Shown here in pieces: positions 17,074-25,178 of a DNA stretch of 64,000 nucleotides. The notes beneath the pieces were generated by a model. It was not told where the DNA came from. It worked only from the letters and a program-made list of their open reading frames with translations, and did no database searches. The stretch's first letter is position 1, and the number at the start of each line of letters is the position of its first letter. This DNA comes from Silvibacterium sp049280995. GTDB lineage: Bacteria; Acidobacteriota; Terriglobia; Terriglobales; Acidobacteriaceae. The translations under genes were made by a program, and so were the position numbers. The DNA lies in contig JBAPRH010000026.1 in the NCBI GenBank assembly GCA_049280995.1, positions 1 through 64,000 on the forward strand, read 5' to 3'.

Positions 17074-17859
17074 TCAACCAACAGAATTCCCCAGCGTCCC
17101 AATCCCCGCAACGGTAACTTCAACCCTGTCGCCCACCTGCACGGAACTTACGCCCGCCGGAGTCCCCGTCGGAACCACATCCCCGGGCAGCAGCGTCATC
17201 GCCGCCGTGATGTACCGCAGGAGCACGTCAATCGGAAAAATGAAATCGCGTGTATTTCCCCGCTGCTTCACCTCGCCGTTCAGCCGCGTCTCCACCGTAA
17301 CTCCGGCGGCCGGATCAATCTCGTCTGTCACCAGCGGCCCGATGGGGCAAAACGTATCGAATCCCTTCGCCCGCGACCACTGTCCATCGGCTTTCTGCAA
17401 ATCGCGCGCCGTCACGTCGTTCACAATCGTGTAGCCGCGAATGTAGGGCTTCACGTCTTCCGCCGCGCCAAGTCGTGTTGCAGCCCGACCGATCACCACC
17501 GCCAGTTCGCCTTCAAAATCCACCCGCTGCGACTGCCCCGGGATCCGAATCCCATCTCCCGGCCCGATCACCGCCGAGGGCGGCTTCAAAAACAGTAGCG
17601 GCTCCTTCGGAACTTCGTTTCCCAACTCCGCCGCATGAGCACGATAATTGCGCCCGATACACACAATCTTCCGCGGAACCACCGCAGCCAGCACCCGCGC
17701 CTCGTCCAGCCGCACCGGATGAAACGCCGAGGTCCACGGCGTCGTCCATCCATCTTCCTCAAACGGAGCCAGCACCCGCTCGATCCACAGCGTTCCGCCC
17801 CGTTCTGCTATCTCGCCATACTGTGGTCCCGCCTCAGTCTGAAAACGGCAATACTTCAT
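17074..17859 (-). CDS. fumarylacetoacetate hydrolase (FAH) family protein
   Basis: This 261-residue protein carries the FAH C-terminal fold: KIVCIGRNYRAHAAELGNEVPKEPLLFLKPPSAVIGPGD, metal-binding acids in DFEGELAVVIGR, then YTIVNDVTARDLQ and the end motif PTGTPAGVSSVQVGD. Family members are metal-dependent C-C bond hydrolases, decarboxylases or isomerases of aromatic and acylpyruvate breakdown, so it may be an acylpyruvase or a 2-hydroxyhepta-2,4-diene-1,7-dioate isomerase; the sequence does not decide. GGAGGG precedes the ATG at 17859. It starts 11 bp after the FN3 lipoprotein gene and is probably co-transcribed with it. Confidence 0.9.
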   Translation of the reverse strand: MKYCRFQTEAGPQYGEIAERGGTLWIERVLAPFEEDGWTTPWTSAFHPVRLDEARVLAAVVPRKIVCIGRNYRAHAAELGNEVPKEPLLFLKPPSAVIGPGDGIRIPGQSQRVDFEGELAVVIGRAATRLGAAEDVKPYIRGYTIVNDVTARDLQKADGQWSRAKGFDTFCPIGPLVTDEIDPAAGVTVETRLNGEVKQRGNTRDFIFPIDVLLRYITAAMTLLPGDVVPTGTPAGVSSVQVGDRVEVTVAGIGTLGNSVG

Positions 17860-17870
17860 CGACCCTCCAA

Positions 17871-18959
17871 CTACTCCTGCGGCAGCATCTCTTCGACTTC
17901 CGCCGAGCGCGCGCTCTCATTGCCATCCCGATCCACTGCGCTCACCGAATATTCATAAGTGCGTCCCGGCAAAGCGCTCGTATCGCGAAACGAAGCACCC
18001 GCCTCCACCGCTCCCACCCGCGTCGGAGCCTCATTCGCTCCCGCCTCGCGCCGGTAAATCCTGTACCCCACCAAATCGGCCTCCGTGTCCGGCTGCCATG
18101 AAAGGTCAATCGAGTGCCCCTCCGCATCCGCCACCGCCTGCAGCCCCTCCGGCGGCGCGGGAGGGAAAAGATCCCGTGCATTAATCGTGATCGATGCGCT
18201 CGGCGCGCTCGCCACCTCAACCGTTCGACCCTCCAGCGCTTCCTTCGCAACTCGCTGCACGGTATAGGTATAGGTATGGTCCAGCGCGGCATCGTGATCC
18301 AGCACCCGGCCCTGATCCCTGCCCGTAAACTCAAGCGTCTGTTCAGCCGCAACTCCCACGACCTTCGGCACGCCCTTTTTCTCCACCAGCACGCGATGAA
18401 TCCTCACCGTCTCCTCGCCGCCCGTGGCCGTCCAGCTCAGGACAACGCCGTCCGCCTGTGCCTGCGCGCTCAGGTTCGCAGTCTGTGGTGGCGCAGCCCC
18501 CGCCGCCGTAACCGCCTCATTCGACGGCCCCGCGCTCCTGCCCGACTCGTTCTTCAGCTCAACCGTATAAACCAGCGGACGCAGCGGCCCGGAAGCAAGC
18601 GCTGGCGGCAACGTATCTACAAAGGAACCAGCAGCCTCCGGCGCAAGTTTCAGCGTTGCCACCCGCGCACACGACGCCGAACCCGCCCGCCGGCACAGCT
18701 CAGCTTCCTGCTTTCCCTTCAGCAAAACCTTGTCCGTGGTCCGCTTCGGCATCGTCCAGTCGAGCTCAACCAGGTCCCCTACGCGCTTCGCTGTCAGGTT
18801 CGTAACCGGCTCCGGCAGCTTCAGGCTCGGGGCCTGAGGAACTGCCACCATCCCGCATCCGAGAACTATCGTCAGCGGCAGGCCAACTCCCGCCACAACA
18901 CTCAACTGGAAAATGGAAAATCGCTGGAACAGCGGAGATCTCACCGCCACTTGACACAT
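17871..18959 (-). CDS. fibronectin type III domain lipoprotein
   Basis: The 362-residue product has an N-terminal signal with lipobox (IVLGC, cysteine at about 35) and is probably anchored in the envelope. The rest is at least three FN3-like repeats: PVTNLTAKRVGDLVELDWTMP, ANLSAQAQADGVVLSWTATGGEETVRIHR and PPEGLQAVADAEGHSIDLSWQPDTEADLVGYRIYRRE. The last ends in YEYSVSAVDRDGNES. No enzymatic domain is present, so a scaffold or binding role is likely. The longer open frame to 19304 runs antisense through the secreted protein gene at 19021, so I start at the ATG at 18959. Confidence 0.82.
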   Translation of the reverse strand: MCQVAVRSPLFQRFSIFQLSVVAGVGLPLTIVLGCGMVAVPQAPSLKLPEPVTNLTAKRVGDLVELDWTMPKRTTDKVLLKGKQEAELCRRAGSASCARVATLKLAPEAAGSFVDTLPPALASGPLRPLVYTVELKNESGRSAGPSNEAVTAAGAAPPQTANLSAQAQADGVVLSWTATGGEETVRIHRVLVEKKGVPKVVGVAAEQTLEFTGRDQGRVLDHDAALDHTYTYTVQRVAKEALEGRTVEVASAPSASITINARDLFPPAPPEGLQAVADAEGHSIDLSWQPDTEADLVGYRIYRREAGANEAPTRVGAVEAGASFRDTSALPGRTYEYSVSAVDRDGNESARSAEVEEMLPQE

Positions 18960-19020
18960 CCCCCGCGCCGCTCTGAGAATGACCCGCGGCAGTCCAAACC
19001 ACGAATCAGGAGATTCCAAA

Positions 19021-19512
19021 ATGAAAAAGCTTCTCGCATTTACGGCCCTTCTGTTGACAGCTGCCCTCCCCTCCGCGTTTGCCCAGAGCAGTTCTTCAGT
19101 AGGAACCTGGAAGTTCGATGCAGCCCAGAGTGACCTCGGTTCCCAGCCAAAGCCCAAATCCATGATGCTGGTTATCACCAAGGATACTCCGCAGATGCTC
19201 GCCTGGCATGTTCGAGAAATCGATGCCGACGGCAAAACCACACACGAGTCCTGGCACGGCCCGCAGGACGGCTCCATGCAAACCCTGCGGCGCACAGGAG
19301 GCAATGGTCAGGCCAGCTTTCAGAACAATAACGGCGAATTCACCATCCATGAGAAAATGGCAAACGGCGTCACTGCGGAGTCCGCGGTCACCAACTCTGA
19401 CGGCGGCAATACGATGACAGAGCATGTCACCGGTACCGACAAGAAGGGCCAGCAGTTCACCGAAACCATCGTGTGGCACAGAGTCATGCACACGAAGCAC
19501 AAGACAATGTAA
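19021..19512 (+). CDS. small secreted protein of unknown function
   Basis: This 163-residue protein has a strong signal peptide (MKKLLAFTALLLTAALPSAFAQ). The mature domain is beta-rich: SVGTWKFDAAQSDLG, MMLVITKDTPQMLAWHVREIDADGKTTHESWHGPQDGS and NTMTEHVTGTDKKGQQFTETIVWHRV. The pattern WKxDxxxSDLG resembles small lipocalin-like exported proteins frequent in acidobacteria, but I cannot name a family. There are no cysteines in the mature part. The ATG at 19021 follows GGAGATTCCAAA. It is divergent from the FN3 lipoprotein gene with 61 bp between. Confidence 0.75.
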   Translation: MKKLLAFTALLLTAALPSAFAQSSSSVGTWKFDAAQSDLGSQPKPKSMMLVITKDTPQMLAWHVREIDADGKTTHESWHGPQDGSMQTLRRTGGNGQASFQNNNGEFTIHEKMANGVTAESAVTNSDGGNTMTEHVTGTDKKGQQFTETIVWHRVMHTKHKTM

Positions 19513-19665
19513 CAATCCCTTCAGCGGGCGGAAAGCTCTCCCGGGAACAGAGCTTTTCGCCCCGGCCAACCGGGCGCAATCACCCCGCAAATTCTCCTTA
19601 ACCCGCTTGAGAAACACCCATTTCAAATCCCGCATCCAAACCACCTGCAAGTTCCGAGGTAGCCG

Positions 19666-20448
19666 ATGGCGCTGAAGAAAGCGGCGGAAAAGCAATACCC
19701 CACGCCAAAGAAGTCCAGGGACCAGGTGGATCCCTCCACCGCCGAAGCGTTCATTGCCGAACGGCGCATCGGCGAGCGCATCAAGCGTCTCCGCCTCAAA
19801 AGGTCCATGGGCCTCGTCGAGTTGGGAAAGCATACCGGCCTCTCCGCCAGCTTTCTCTCTCAGCTTGAAACCGGGCGCGTCGTGCCCACGCTCCGCAATC
19901 TCGCCCGCATCGCCATGGTCTTCAACAAAGACCTCTCTTACTTCTTTGAGCCCGAGGCTCACACTCTCTTCCGCGTCCATAAAAAGAACGAGCGCATGCG
20001 GCTTCCGCAAACCGGCGTCGAAAACCCTACCTATTTTTTTGAAAGCCTCGCCTATATGGTTCCCGACCGACACCTCGATCCCTACTACGCCGAATTTGTC
20101 CCCACGAAGGACCCCGGAAGCATCCGTCCCCACGTCCATCCCGGCTACGAGTTCCTTTTTCTGCTCGAAGGCGATCTCGAAATCAGGCACGGCGACAAAG
20201 TGAACCTGGTTGAAAGCGGGGACGCCGTATACTTCGACGCCAGTACCCCCCACTCCTACCGCTGTGTCGGAAACTCCCATGCCGTCGCGCTCATCGTCAC
20301 CATGCACCAAGTCCCGATGGCGCAGCCCACGCTGAACCTCCGGCCTCTCGGCTCTCCTATGAACCCGCGCCCGCCTCAGCCCACTATCACCAGCGAAGCG
20401 ATCCCATCCCGCATCCCGACGGAGTTAGCACTTTCACGAAAGGCCTGA
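19666..20448 (+). CDS. XRE-family regulator with C-terminal cupin domain
   Basis: The 260-residue protein has a lysine-rich leader, a Cro/C1-type HTH at about 35-90 (RIGERIKRLRLKRSMGLVELGKHTGLSASFLSQLETGRVVPTLRNLARIA), and a cupin_2 barrel at about 150-225 with metal-type residues in HVHPGYEFLFLLEGDLEIRHGD and DAVYFDASTPHSYRCVG. This architecture is typical of regulators of amino-acid, polyamine or small-molecule metabolism, where the cupin senses the effector. The C-terminal 35 residues are proline-rich. Its target is not evident, because the next gene is convergent and unrelated. Confidence 0.9.
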   Translation: MALKKAAEKQYPTPKKSRDQVDPSTAEAFIAERRIGERIKRLRLKRSMGLVELGKHTGLSASFLSQLETGRVVPTLRNLARIAMVFNKDLSYFFEPEAHTLFRVHKKNERMRLPQTGVENPTYFFESLAYMVPDRHLDPYYAEFVPTKDPGSIRPHVHPGYEFLFLLEGDLEIRHGDKVNLVESGDAVYFDASTPHSYRCVGNSHAVALIVTMHQVPMAQPTLNLRPLGSPMNPRPPQPTITSEAIPSRIPTELALSRKA

Positions 20449-20467
20449 CGCGGGCCCGCCGCCGCGC

Positions 20468-21010
20468 CTACTCGAGCACCACTCCGGGAAGAAAAAGCTT
20501 CGCAACCTGCTGCCAATTATCCACTCGCCGAAATTCCGAAACATTCAAATTATGCGGCGCGGTAAAAAGTATCTTCTCGCCCGCGAAGCGCCGAAGCTGC
20601 CGGGGCTGATCGTCAATCAGATAATCCCCGCAAAGAACCCCCTTGTTGCCGCAGAACACAAACTGAGCCGGAGCGAGGAACGGGAAATGCCGCCGTAGCC
20701 AGCGGTACTTCGGTCCGAACGAGTTTGGAAATTCCATCGCCGCTGTCGCAATGAAAACCTCGTACTGCTTCGCCAACTCGCGCACCACGCGCTGGCTGTC
20801 CTCAATCACCGGCAGATCTTCAAAAAAATCCTCGGACCGCAAATAGCCCTCAAGCCGCTCCAGCCGGTCGGCGGACACAATCTCCCGCAGCCACTTGCCT
20901 TCAAGGTCGGCTTTCGTAATGGCTTCGCTGTGGTCCCGGTTATAGCGGGCAATGTGCTCGGCCAGAGTGTCGGCCAACACTTCGTCCATGTCGATGCAGA
21001 TGCGCTTCAC
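20468..21010 (-). CDS. 5'(3')-deoxyribonucleotidase-like HAD phosphatase
   Basis: The 180-residue protein begins with the HAD motif I KRICIDMDEVLADTLAEHIARYN (the two aspartates are nucleophile and acid). It has motif II in VFIATAAMEFP and the terminal acidic motif GDYLIDDQPRQL, as in the NT5C family that dephosphorylates deoxyribonucleotides. The helical cap (ADRLERLEGYLRSEDFFEDLPV) fits the family, as does the length. It overlaps the zinc-ribbon gene upstream by 4 bp (ATGA), so translation is probably coupled. Nucleotide pool cleaning is the likely role; exact substrate unknown. Confidence 0.87.
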   Translation of the reverse strand: MKRICIDMDEVLADTLAEHIARYNRDHSEAITKADLEGKWLREIVSADRLERLEGYLRSEDFFEDLPVIEDSQRVVRELAKQYEVFIATAAMEFPNSFGPKYRWLRRHFPFLAPAQFVFCGNKGVLCGDYLIDDQPRQLRRFAGEKILFTAPHNLNVSEFRRVDNWQQVAKLFLPGVVLE

Positions 21011-21771
21011 GCTTCGGCCGGCGTCCTGTTCTTCTTGTGCGACGCAGGCAGCGGATCCGGTTCCGGCGGCGCTTCATTGTCAAAATAAAGCAACCGCCCG
21101 CAGCTCTCGCAGGGAATCAGCTCGCCGCTCCTCACCTGGTTCCACAGTTGCGGACGCAGCGCCATCCGGCACGCCAGGCAGGTCTGGTCCTTGACCCGCG
21201 CCAGTGCCGTGCCCCGCGAACCGGCAATCCGGTCATACTCGGCAAGCAGCGACTCATCAATCCGCCCACGCAGCCGCGTGCGGTCTTCGTCCAAACCGGC
21301 AAGACGCTTCTGCTGTTCCTCAGCAACCTTGCGCGCCGACTCCTTTTCAAGCTCCACGACCTTCGAGTTATCCGCCAGCTCCTGGCGCGCGGCCTTGAGC
21401 TGCGACTCCAGTTGCTCCGACCGCTCCATGCTCTCAAGCTCGCGGTCTTCAATCTTGCCAATCTCCGCTTCGCCAAACCCAATCTCATGCTGCAGCGCGT
21501 GATACTGCTCATTCGTCTTGACGCTGCTCGCCTGTTCGCGAAACTTCGCAACCTTCTGCTGGATGTCCTTCAGGTCGCTTTCCAGCCGCCGGCGTTTCGT
21601 CTCTTCCTCTTTGATGGCCTTGGCCGCCGCGTCCACGCCCGTCTTCTGCTGTCCAAGCCTTTCCTCAAGCGCGGCAAGCTGCCGGGGCAGCGCGGCGATC
21701 TCGGCCCGCAACTCTTTCGTCTTCTGATCGGTCTCCTGGAGCTGAACCAACGCAAGCAATTCGTCATTCAT
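21007..21771 (-). CDS. coiled-coil protein with C4-type zinc ribbon
   Basis: Residues 1-180 of this 254-residue protein form a long charged coiled coil (DQKTKELRAEIAALPRQLAALEERLG through KEESARK-type helices). A zinc ribbon follows with two CxxC pairs, CLACRM and CESCGR, then a short acidic/proline tail. This matches the widespread bacterial zf-RING_7 family of nucleic-acid-associated proteins whose role is not firmly known. It is the first gene of a two-gene unit with the nucleotidase downstream (4-bp overlap) and is divergent from the S9 peptidase gene across 189 bp. Confidence 0.88.
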   Translation of the reverse strand: MNDELLALVQLQETDQKTKELRAEIAALPRQLAALEERLGQQKTGVDAAAKAIKEEETKRRRLESDLKDIQQKVAKFREQASSVKTNEQYHALQHEIGFGEAEIGKIEDRELESMERSEQLESQLKAARQELADNSKVVELEKESARKVAEEQQKRLAGLDEDRTRLRGRIDESLLAEYDRIAGSRGTALARVKDQTCLACRMALRPQLWNQVRSGELIPCESCGRLLYFDNEAPPEPDPLPASHKKNRTPAEA

Positions 21772-21960
21772 AGTGAAACTTTGAGTCTATACGGTTTCGC
21801 CCGCCCTCCGAAAGGACGGCCGCCCGACTCAAGCGCATTTGCCCCAGTGGCGAACATCGCTCCCGCCCCGGTAGCGGTAGAATGCTATTTCGCTCCAAGC
21901 CGCACCCCCGGTTCCGGCAAAGCGGCGTCCGGCGAATACTCTCCAGCCCGGGAGCCGCTC

Positions 21961-24195
21961 GTGCGCTCATTTCTCGTCTCGCTCGCCTGCCTCATCCTCT
22001 TCGCCTTACCCGCCCATTCGCAAAGCCCCAACCATCCCACCCCCAATCATCCCTGGACCGTAAAGGAAATCTGGGACAGCGGCGATCTCGCCGGCTATCC
22101 TCCCAGCGGCATAAGCTGGTCTCCCGACGGACAGCGCGCCACCTATCTCTCCGACGGCAACGTCATGCAGATTCAGGTCTCTGACGGCAAGCTGAAAAAA
22201 CTCATCGACCACTCCAAAATCGCTTCTCTGCTCGACGCCAAAATCAGCGAGCAGGACCGCGACCACCGCAACCGCTATGGCGAACCCGACTACATCTGGT
22301 CGCCCGACTCCCAGCACCTGCTTTTTGACACCAACGGCGAGCTCTGGCTCTACGATCTCCGCACCGGCAAGGGAGCAGACGTGGGCAATTCGCACATGCA
22401 GAGCGGCGACGACCCCAAGTTCTCGCCCGACGGCGACTCCCTCTCCTACGTCCGCGACCACAATCTTTTCGTGCAGAAAGTCCAGGGGCCCGAAACCCCT
22501 ACGGCGCTCACCAACACCGCGGACCCGGCCCTGCTCAACGGCGAAGTCGACTGGGTCTACCTCGAAGAGCTCAACGTCCGCAGCAACTACTTCTGGTCGC
22601 CGGATTCAAAACAGATCGCCTATCTGCAAATGGACGAAACCCACGTCCCGCTCTATCCCATTACCGACTGGCTCCCCCTCCATCCCACCGTTGAAGAGCA
22701 ACGTTATCCTCAGCCTGGCGATCCTAACCCCGCCGTCCGCGTCGGCGTCGTAAACGCCGCGGGAGGCCCGACCCGCTGGCTCAAAATCCCGCTTAACGCC
22801 GGCAACGGCTACATCCCGCGCTTCGGCTGGATCAACCCCGGCGTCGTCTGGGTCGAAACCCTCACCCGCGACCAGAAGCATCTCAACATCTATTTCGCCA
22901 ACGCTCGCACCGGCAAAGTCAAGCTCGCCCTGGCCCAGACCGAGCCCAAATACTTCACCATGACCTACGGCGTAAAATTCGTCGGTGACCACCAGTTCTT
23001 CATTCGCAGCTGGCGTGACGGCTACACCCACATCTACCGCTACACCTTCAACGCCGCCCATCCACTAAGCAGCAAAGCGCAACTCGCGAACGAGCTCGAG
23101 AGCGGCCCCTACGAAGTCATCAAAATCGGCACCGTCGATCAGGCAACCGGCACCGTCTACTACATCTCCAACCAAGGCAATCCGCGCGGCGAGCAGGTCT
23201 GGGCCGTCGAGCTCGACGGCAGCGGCAAGCGTCAGATCACCAAAACACCCGGCGTTCATGAGGCCGACTTCCCGAAAAAGGGCGGCTCGTTTATTGACAC
23301 ATCCTCCGCGCGCCTGAGCCCGCCAACCGTCAGCTATTGCACGGCCCAGGGGGGCTGCACGCCGTTCTGGAAGTCCCACCCCGTTCAGGGACACACGCTG
23401 GTCGCTCCCGAGTTGCTCACCCTTAAAGCCGCCGACGGCAAAACCGTCCTCTACGGCACGCTGCAGTTGCCGCCCAACACGAGCGCCCGCGCCAGCGTCC
23501 CGCTCATCGTCAATCCCTATGGAGGCCCCGCCGTCGGCGAAGCCATCAACTCCTGGGGCGGCAAAACGTTCTTCTTCGATCAGCTTCTCACCCAGCATGG
23601 CTTCGCCGTCATGCACGTGGACAATCGCGGCATGGCCGGCCGCGGACGCGCCTTCGAGCAAGTCGCGTATCACAACTTCGGCCCGCCGCAGTTTGCCGAC
23701 CAGATGGCCGCCGTCGATCAGGTGCTCGCGAAATATCCGCAGCTTGATCCGCACCGCCTGGGCTGGTGGGGCTGGAGTTGGGGCGGAACCTTCACCCTCT
23801 ACGCGCTCAGCCACTCCGACCGCTTCCTGGTCGGATGCTCCGTCGCCCCCGTCACCGACTTCCGCAATTACGACTCCATCTACACCGAGCGCTATCTCGG
23901 CCTTCCCTCCGAGGAGCCCGACGTCTATCGCGACGACGCGGTTTCGAACAGCGCCAAAAATCTCCACGGGCACATAGCCATCTTTCATGGAACCGGAGAC
24001 GACAACGTCCACTTCGCCAACACCATCCAGTACATCCAGAAGCTGATCGAAGCCGGCATTCCTTACGACTACAACGTCTTTCCCCGCAAGACCCACTCCA
24101 TCGCCGGACCCACCGATCGCACCGAGCTCTTCAACCGCATCCTCTGGGAGTTCGAGACGTACCTGAAAAATCCCCATCCCGAGGAGGCCCGCTAA
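21961..24195 (+). CDS. S9 family peptidase (dipeptidyl peptidase IV-like), secreted
   Basis: The 744-residue protein starts with a signal peptide (RSFLVSLACLILFALPAHSQS), then a DPP IV beta-propeller (SWSPDGQRATYLSDGN, YIWSPDSQHLLFD, NYFWSPDSKQIAYLQMDE, VPLYPI) and a C-terminal alpha/beta hydrolase. The catalytic residues are S606 in GWWGWSWGG, D680/D681 in HGTGDDNVHF and H712 in RKTHS. The EE pair (YLEELNVRS) that binds the peptide N-terminus in DPP IV is present, so N-terminal dipeptide removal after Pro/Ala is likely. The GTG at 21961 has GGGAG upstream; the frame reaching back to 21037 is antisense to the zinc-ribbon gene. The stop overlaps the next start (TAATG). Confidence 0.93.
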   Translation: MRSFLVSLACLILFALPAHSQSPNHPTPNHPWTVKEIWDSGDLAGYPPSGISWSPDGQRATYLSDGNVMQIQVSDGKLKKLIDHSKIASLLDAKISEQDRDHRNRYGEPDYIWSPDSQHLLFDTNGELWLYDLRTGKGADVGNSHMQSGDDPKFSPDGDSLSYVRDHNLFVQKVQGPETPTALTNTADPALLNGEVDWVYLEELNVRSNYFWSPDSKQIAYLQMDETHVPLYPITDWLPLHPTVEEQRYPQPGDPNPAVRVGVVNAAGGPTRWLKIPLNAGNGYIPRFGWINPGVVWVETLTRDQKHLNIYFANARTGKVKLALAQTEPKYFTMTYGVKFVGDHQFFIRSWRDGYTHIYRYTFNAAHPLSSKAQLANELESGPYEVIKIGTVDQATGTVYYISNQGNPRGEQVWAVELDGSGKRQITKTPGVHEADFPKKGGSFIDTSSARLSPPTVSYCTAQGGCTPFWKSHPVQGHTLVAPELLTLKAADGKTVLYGTLQLPPNTSARASVPLIVNPYGGPAVGEAINSWGGKTFFFDQLLTQHGFAVMHVDNRGMAGRGRAFEQVAYHNFGPPQFADQMAAVDQVLAKYPQLDPHRLGWWGWSWGGTFTLYALSHSDRFLVGCSVAPVTDFRNYDSIYTERYLGLPSEEPDVYRDDAVSNSAKNLHGHIAIFHGTGDDNVHFANTIQYIQKLIEAGIPYDYNVFPRKTHSIAGPTDRTELFNRILWEFETYLKNPHPEEAR

Positions 24196-25118
24196 TGCAT
24201 CCAGCCGAACGCCCCGACACCGCTAATCTCGTCCGCGCCCACGCCACTCTCGGCGATTTCGAGCTGACCGTCCTCAGTGACGGCCCCTATCTTCTCGACG
24301 GCGGAGCCATGTTCGGCGTCGTCCCCAAAACACTCTGGGAGAAGCGCGCCCCCGCCGACGAGAAAAACCGCATCCTGCTCGGCCTCAACACCGTCATCGT
24401 CCGCACCGGCAAGCACACCATCGCCATTGAAACCGGCATCGGCAACAAGCTCCACGAAAAGCTGCGCGTCATTTTCGAGGCCAAACAGCAGCTCCCGCGT
24501 GCCTTTGAAGCCGCCGGCATCCGGCCCGAAGAAGTCAATATCGTCATCAACTCCCACCTGCATTTCGACCACTGCGGCTGGAACACCACCCGCCTGCCCG
24601 ACGGCCGCATCGTGCCCACCTTCCCCAACGCGCGCTATTTCGCGCATCGCGGCGAAGTCGAGCACGGCCATCTCCAACTGGAGCGCGATGCCGTCAGCTA
24701 CATCAGCGGCAACTATGATCCTCTGGTCGAAAACGGCCAGATGACCCTCGTCGACACGCGCCCCGGGGAAGTCACCGAAATCGTCCCCGGCATATCGGTC
24801 GAGTGCTACCCAGGCCACACCGCGCAACTGCTCGCCGTCAACATCGACTCAGGCGGAAAGCGCGCCTGCTACATCTCTGACCTTATCCCGACCAGCGCAC
24901 ATCTCGACGTCACCTGGGTCATGGGCTACGACCTCGATCCCGTCACCTGCATCGAGCAGCGCAGGCGCTTCTACTCCCGAGCCATCCCCGAGCAGTGGCT
25001 GGTCCTGTTCACCCATGACCACCACACCCCCATGACCTATCTGGAATGGAGCGATAGAGGCAAGCCCGTCGAGAAAGACCCGAACCGTGATCCTTGGTCC
25101 CTGAGCCCTGAGTCCTGA
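24195..25118 (+). CDS. MBL-fold metallo-hydrolase
   Basis: This 307-residue protein has the metallo-beta-lactamase signature with H121, H123, D125 and H126 (NSHLHFDHCGW), a later histidine in CYPGHTAQLL, an aspartate in CYISDLIPTS and a terminal histidine in LFTHDHHTPM. It resembles lactonase-type and other small-ester MBL hydrolases, but the substrate is not fixed by these motifs. No signal peptide is seen. It overlaps the S9 peptidase stop by one base and has a GAGGAGG site, so the two are translationally coupled. Its last codons (WSLSPES) run into a heptanucleotide repeat. Confidence 0.9.
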   Translation: MHPAERPDTANLVRAHATLGDFELTVLSDGPYLLDGGAMFGVVPKTLWEKRAPADEKNRILLGLNTVIVRTGKHTIAIETGIGNKLHEKLRVIFEAKQQLPRAFEAAGIRPEEVNIVINSHLHFDHCGWNTTRLPDGRIVPTFPNARYFAHRGEVEHGHLQLERDAVSYISGNYDPLVENGQMTLVDTRPGEVTEIVPGISVECYPGHTAQLLAVNIDSGGKRACYISDLIPTSAHLDVTWVMGYDLDPVTCIEQRRRFYSRAIPEQWLVLFTHDHHTPMTYLEWSDRGKPVEKDPNRDPWSLSPES

Positions 25119-25165
25119 GGCCTGAGGCCTGAGGCCTGCACCTATACCCTGAGCCCCGAGCCCTG
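25101..25165. repeat. tandem heptanucleotide repeat (CTGAGNC)
   Basis: Five adjoining 7-bp units CTGAGCC, CTGAGTC and three CTGAGGC are followed after a short break by further CTGAGCC/CCGAGCC units. The tract begins inside the last codons of the MBL-hydrolase gene and extends into the 60-bp gap before the phosphatase gene. It is a simple tandem repeat; length variation would alter the C-terminus of the upstream protein. Confidence 0.8.
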
Positions 25166-25178
25166 CAATACTATCGTT

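Noticed and set aside
21037..21960. Long upstream part of the S9 peptidase frame
   Set aside because: It is antisense to the zinc-ribbon gene; the signal peptide begins at GTG 21961, so the upstream frame is not coding.
25101..25165. Could the repeated 7-bp units be a CRISPR array?
   Set aside because: Units are far too short and adjoin without spacers; no cas genes are near.
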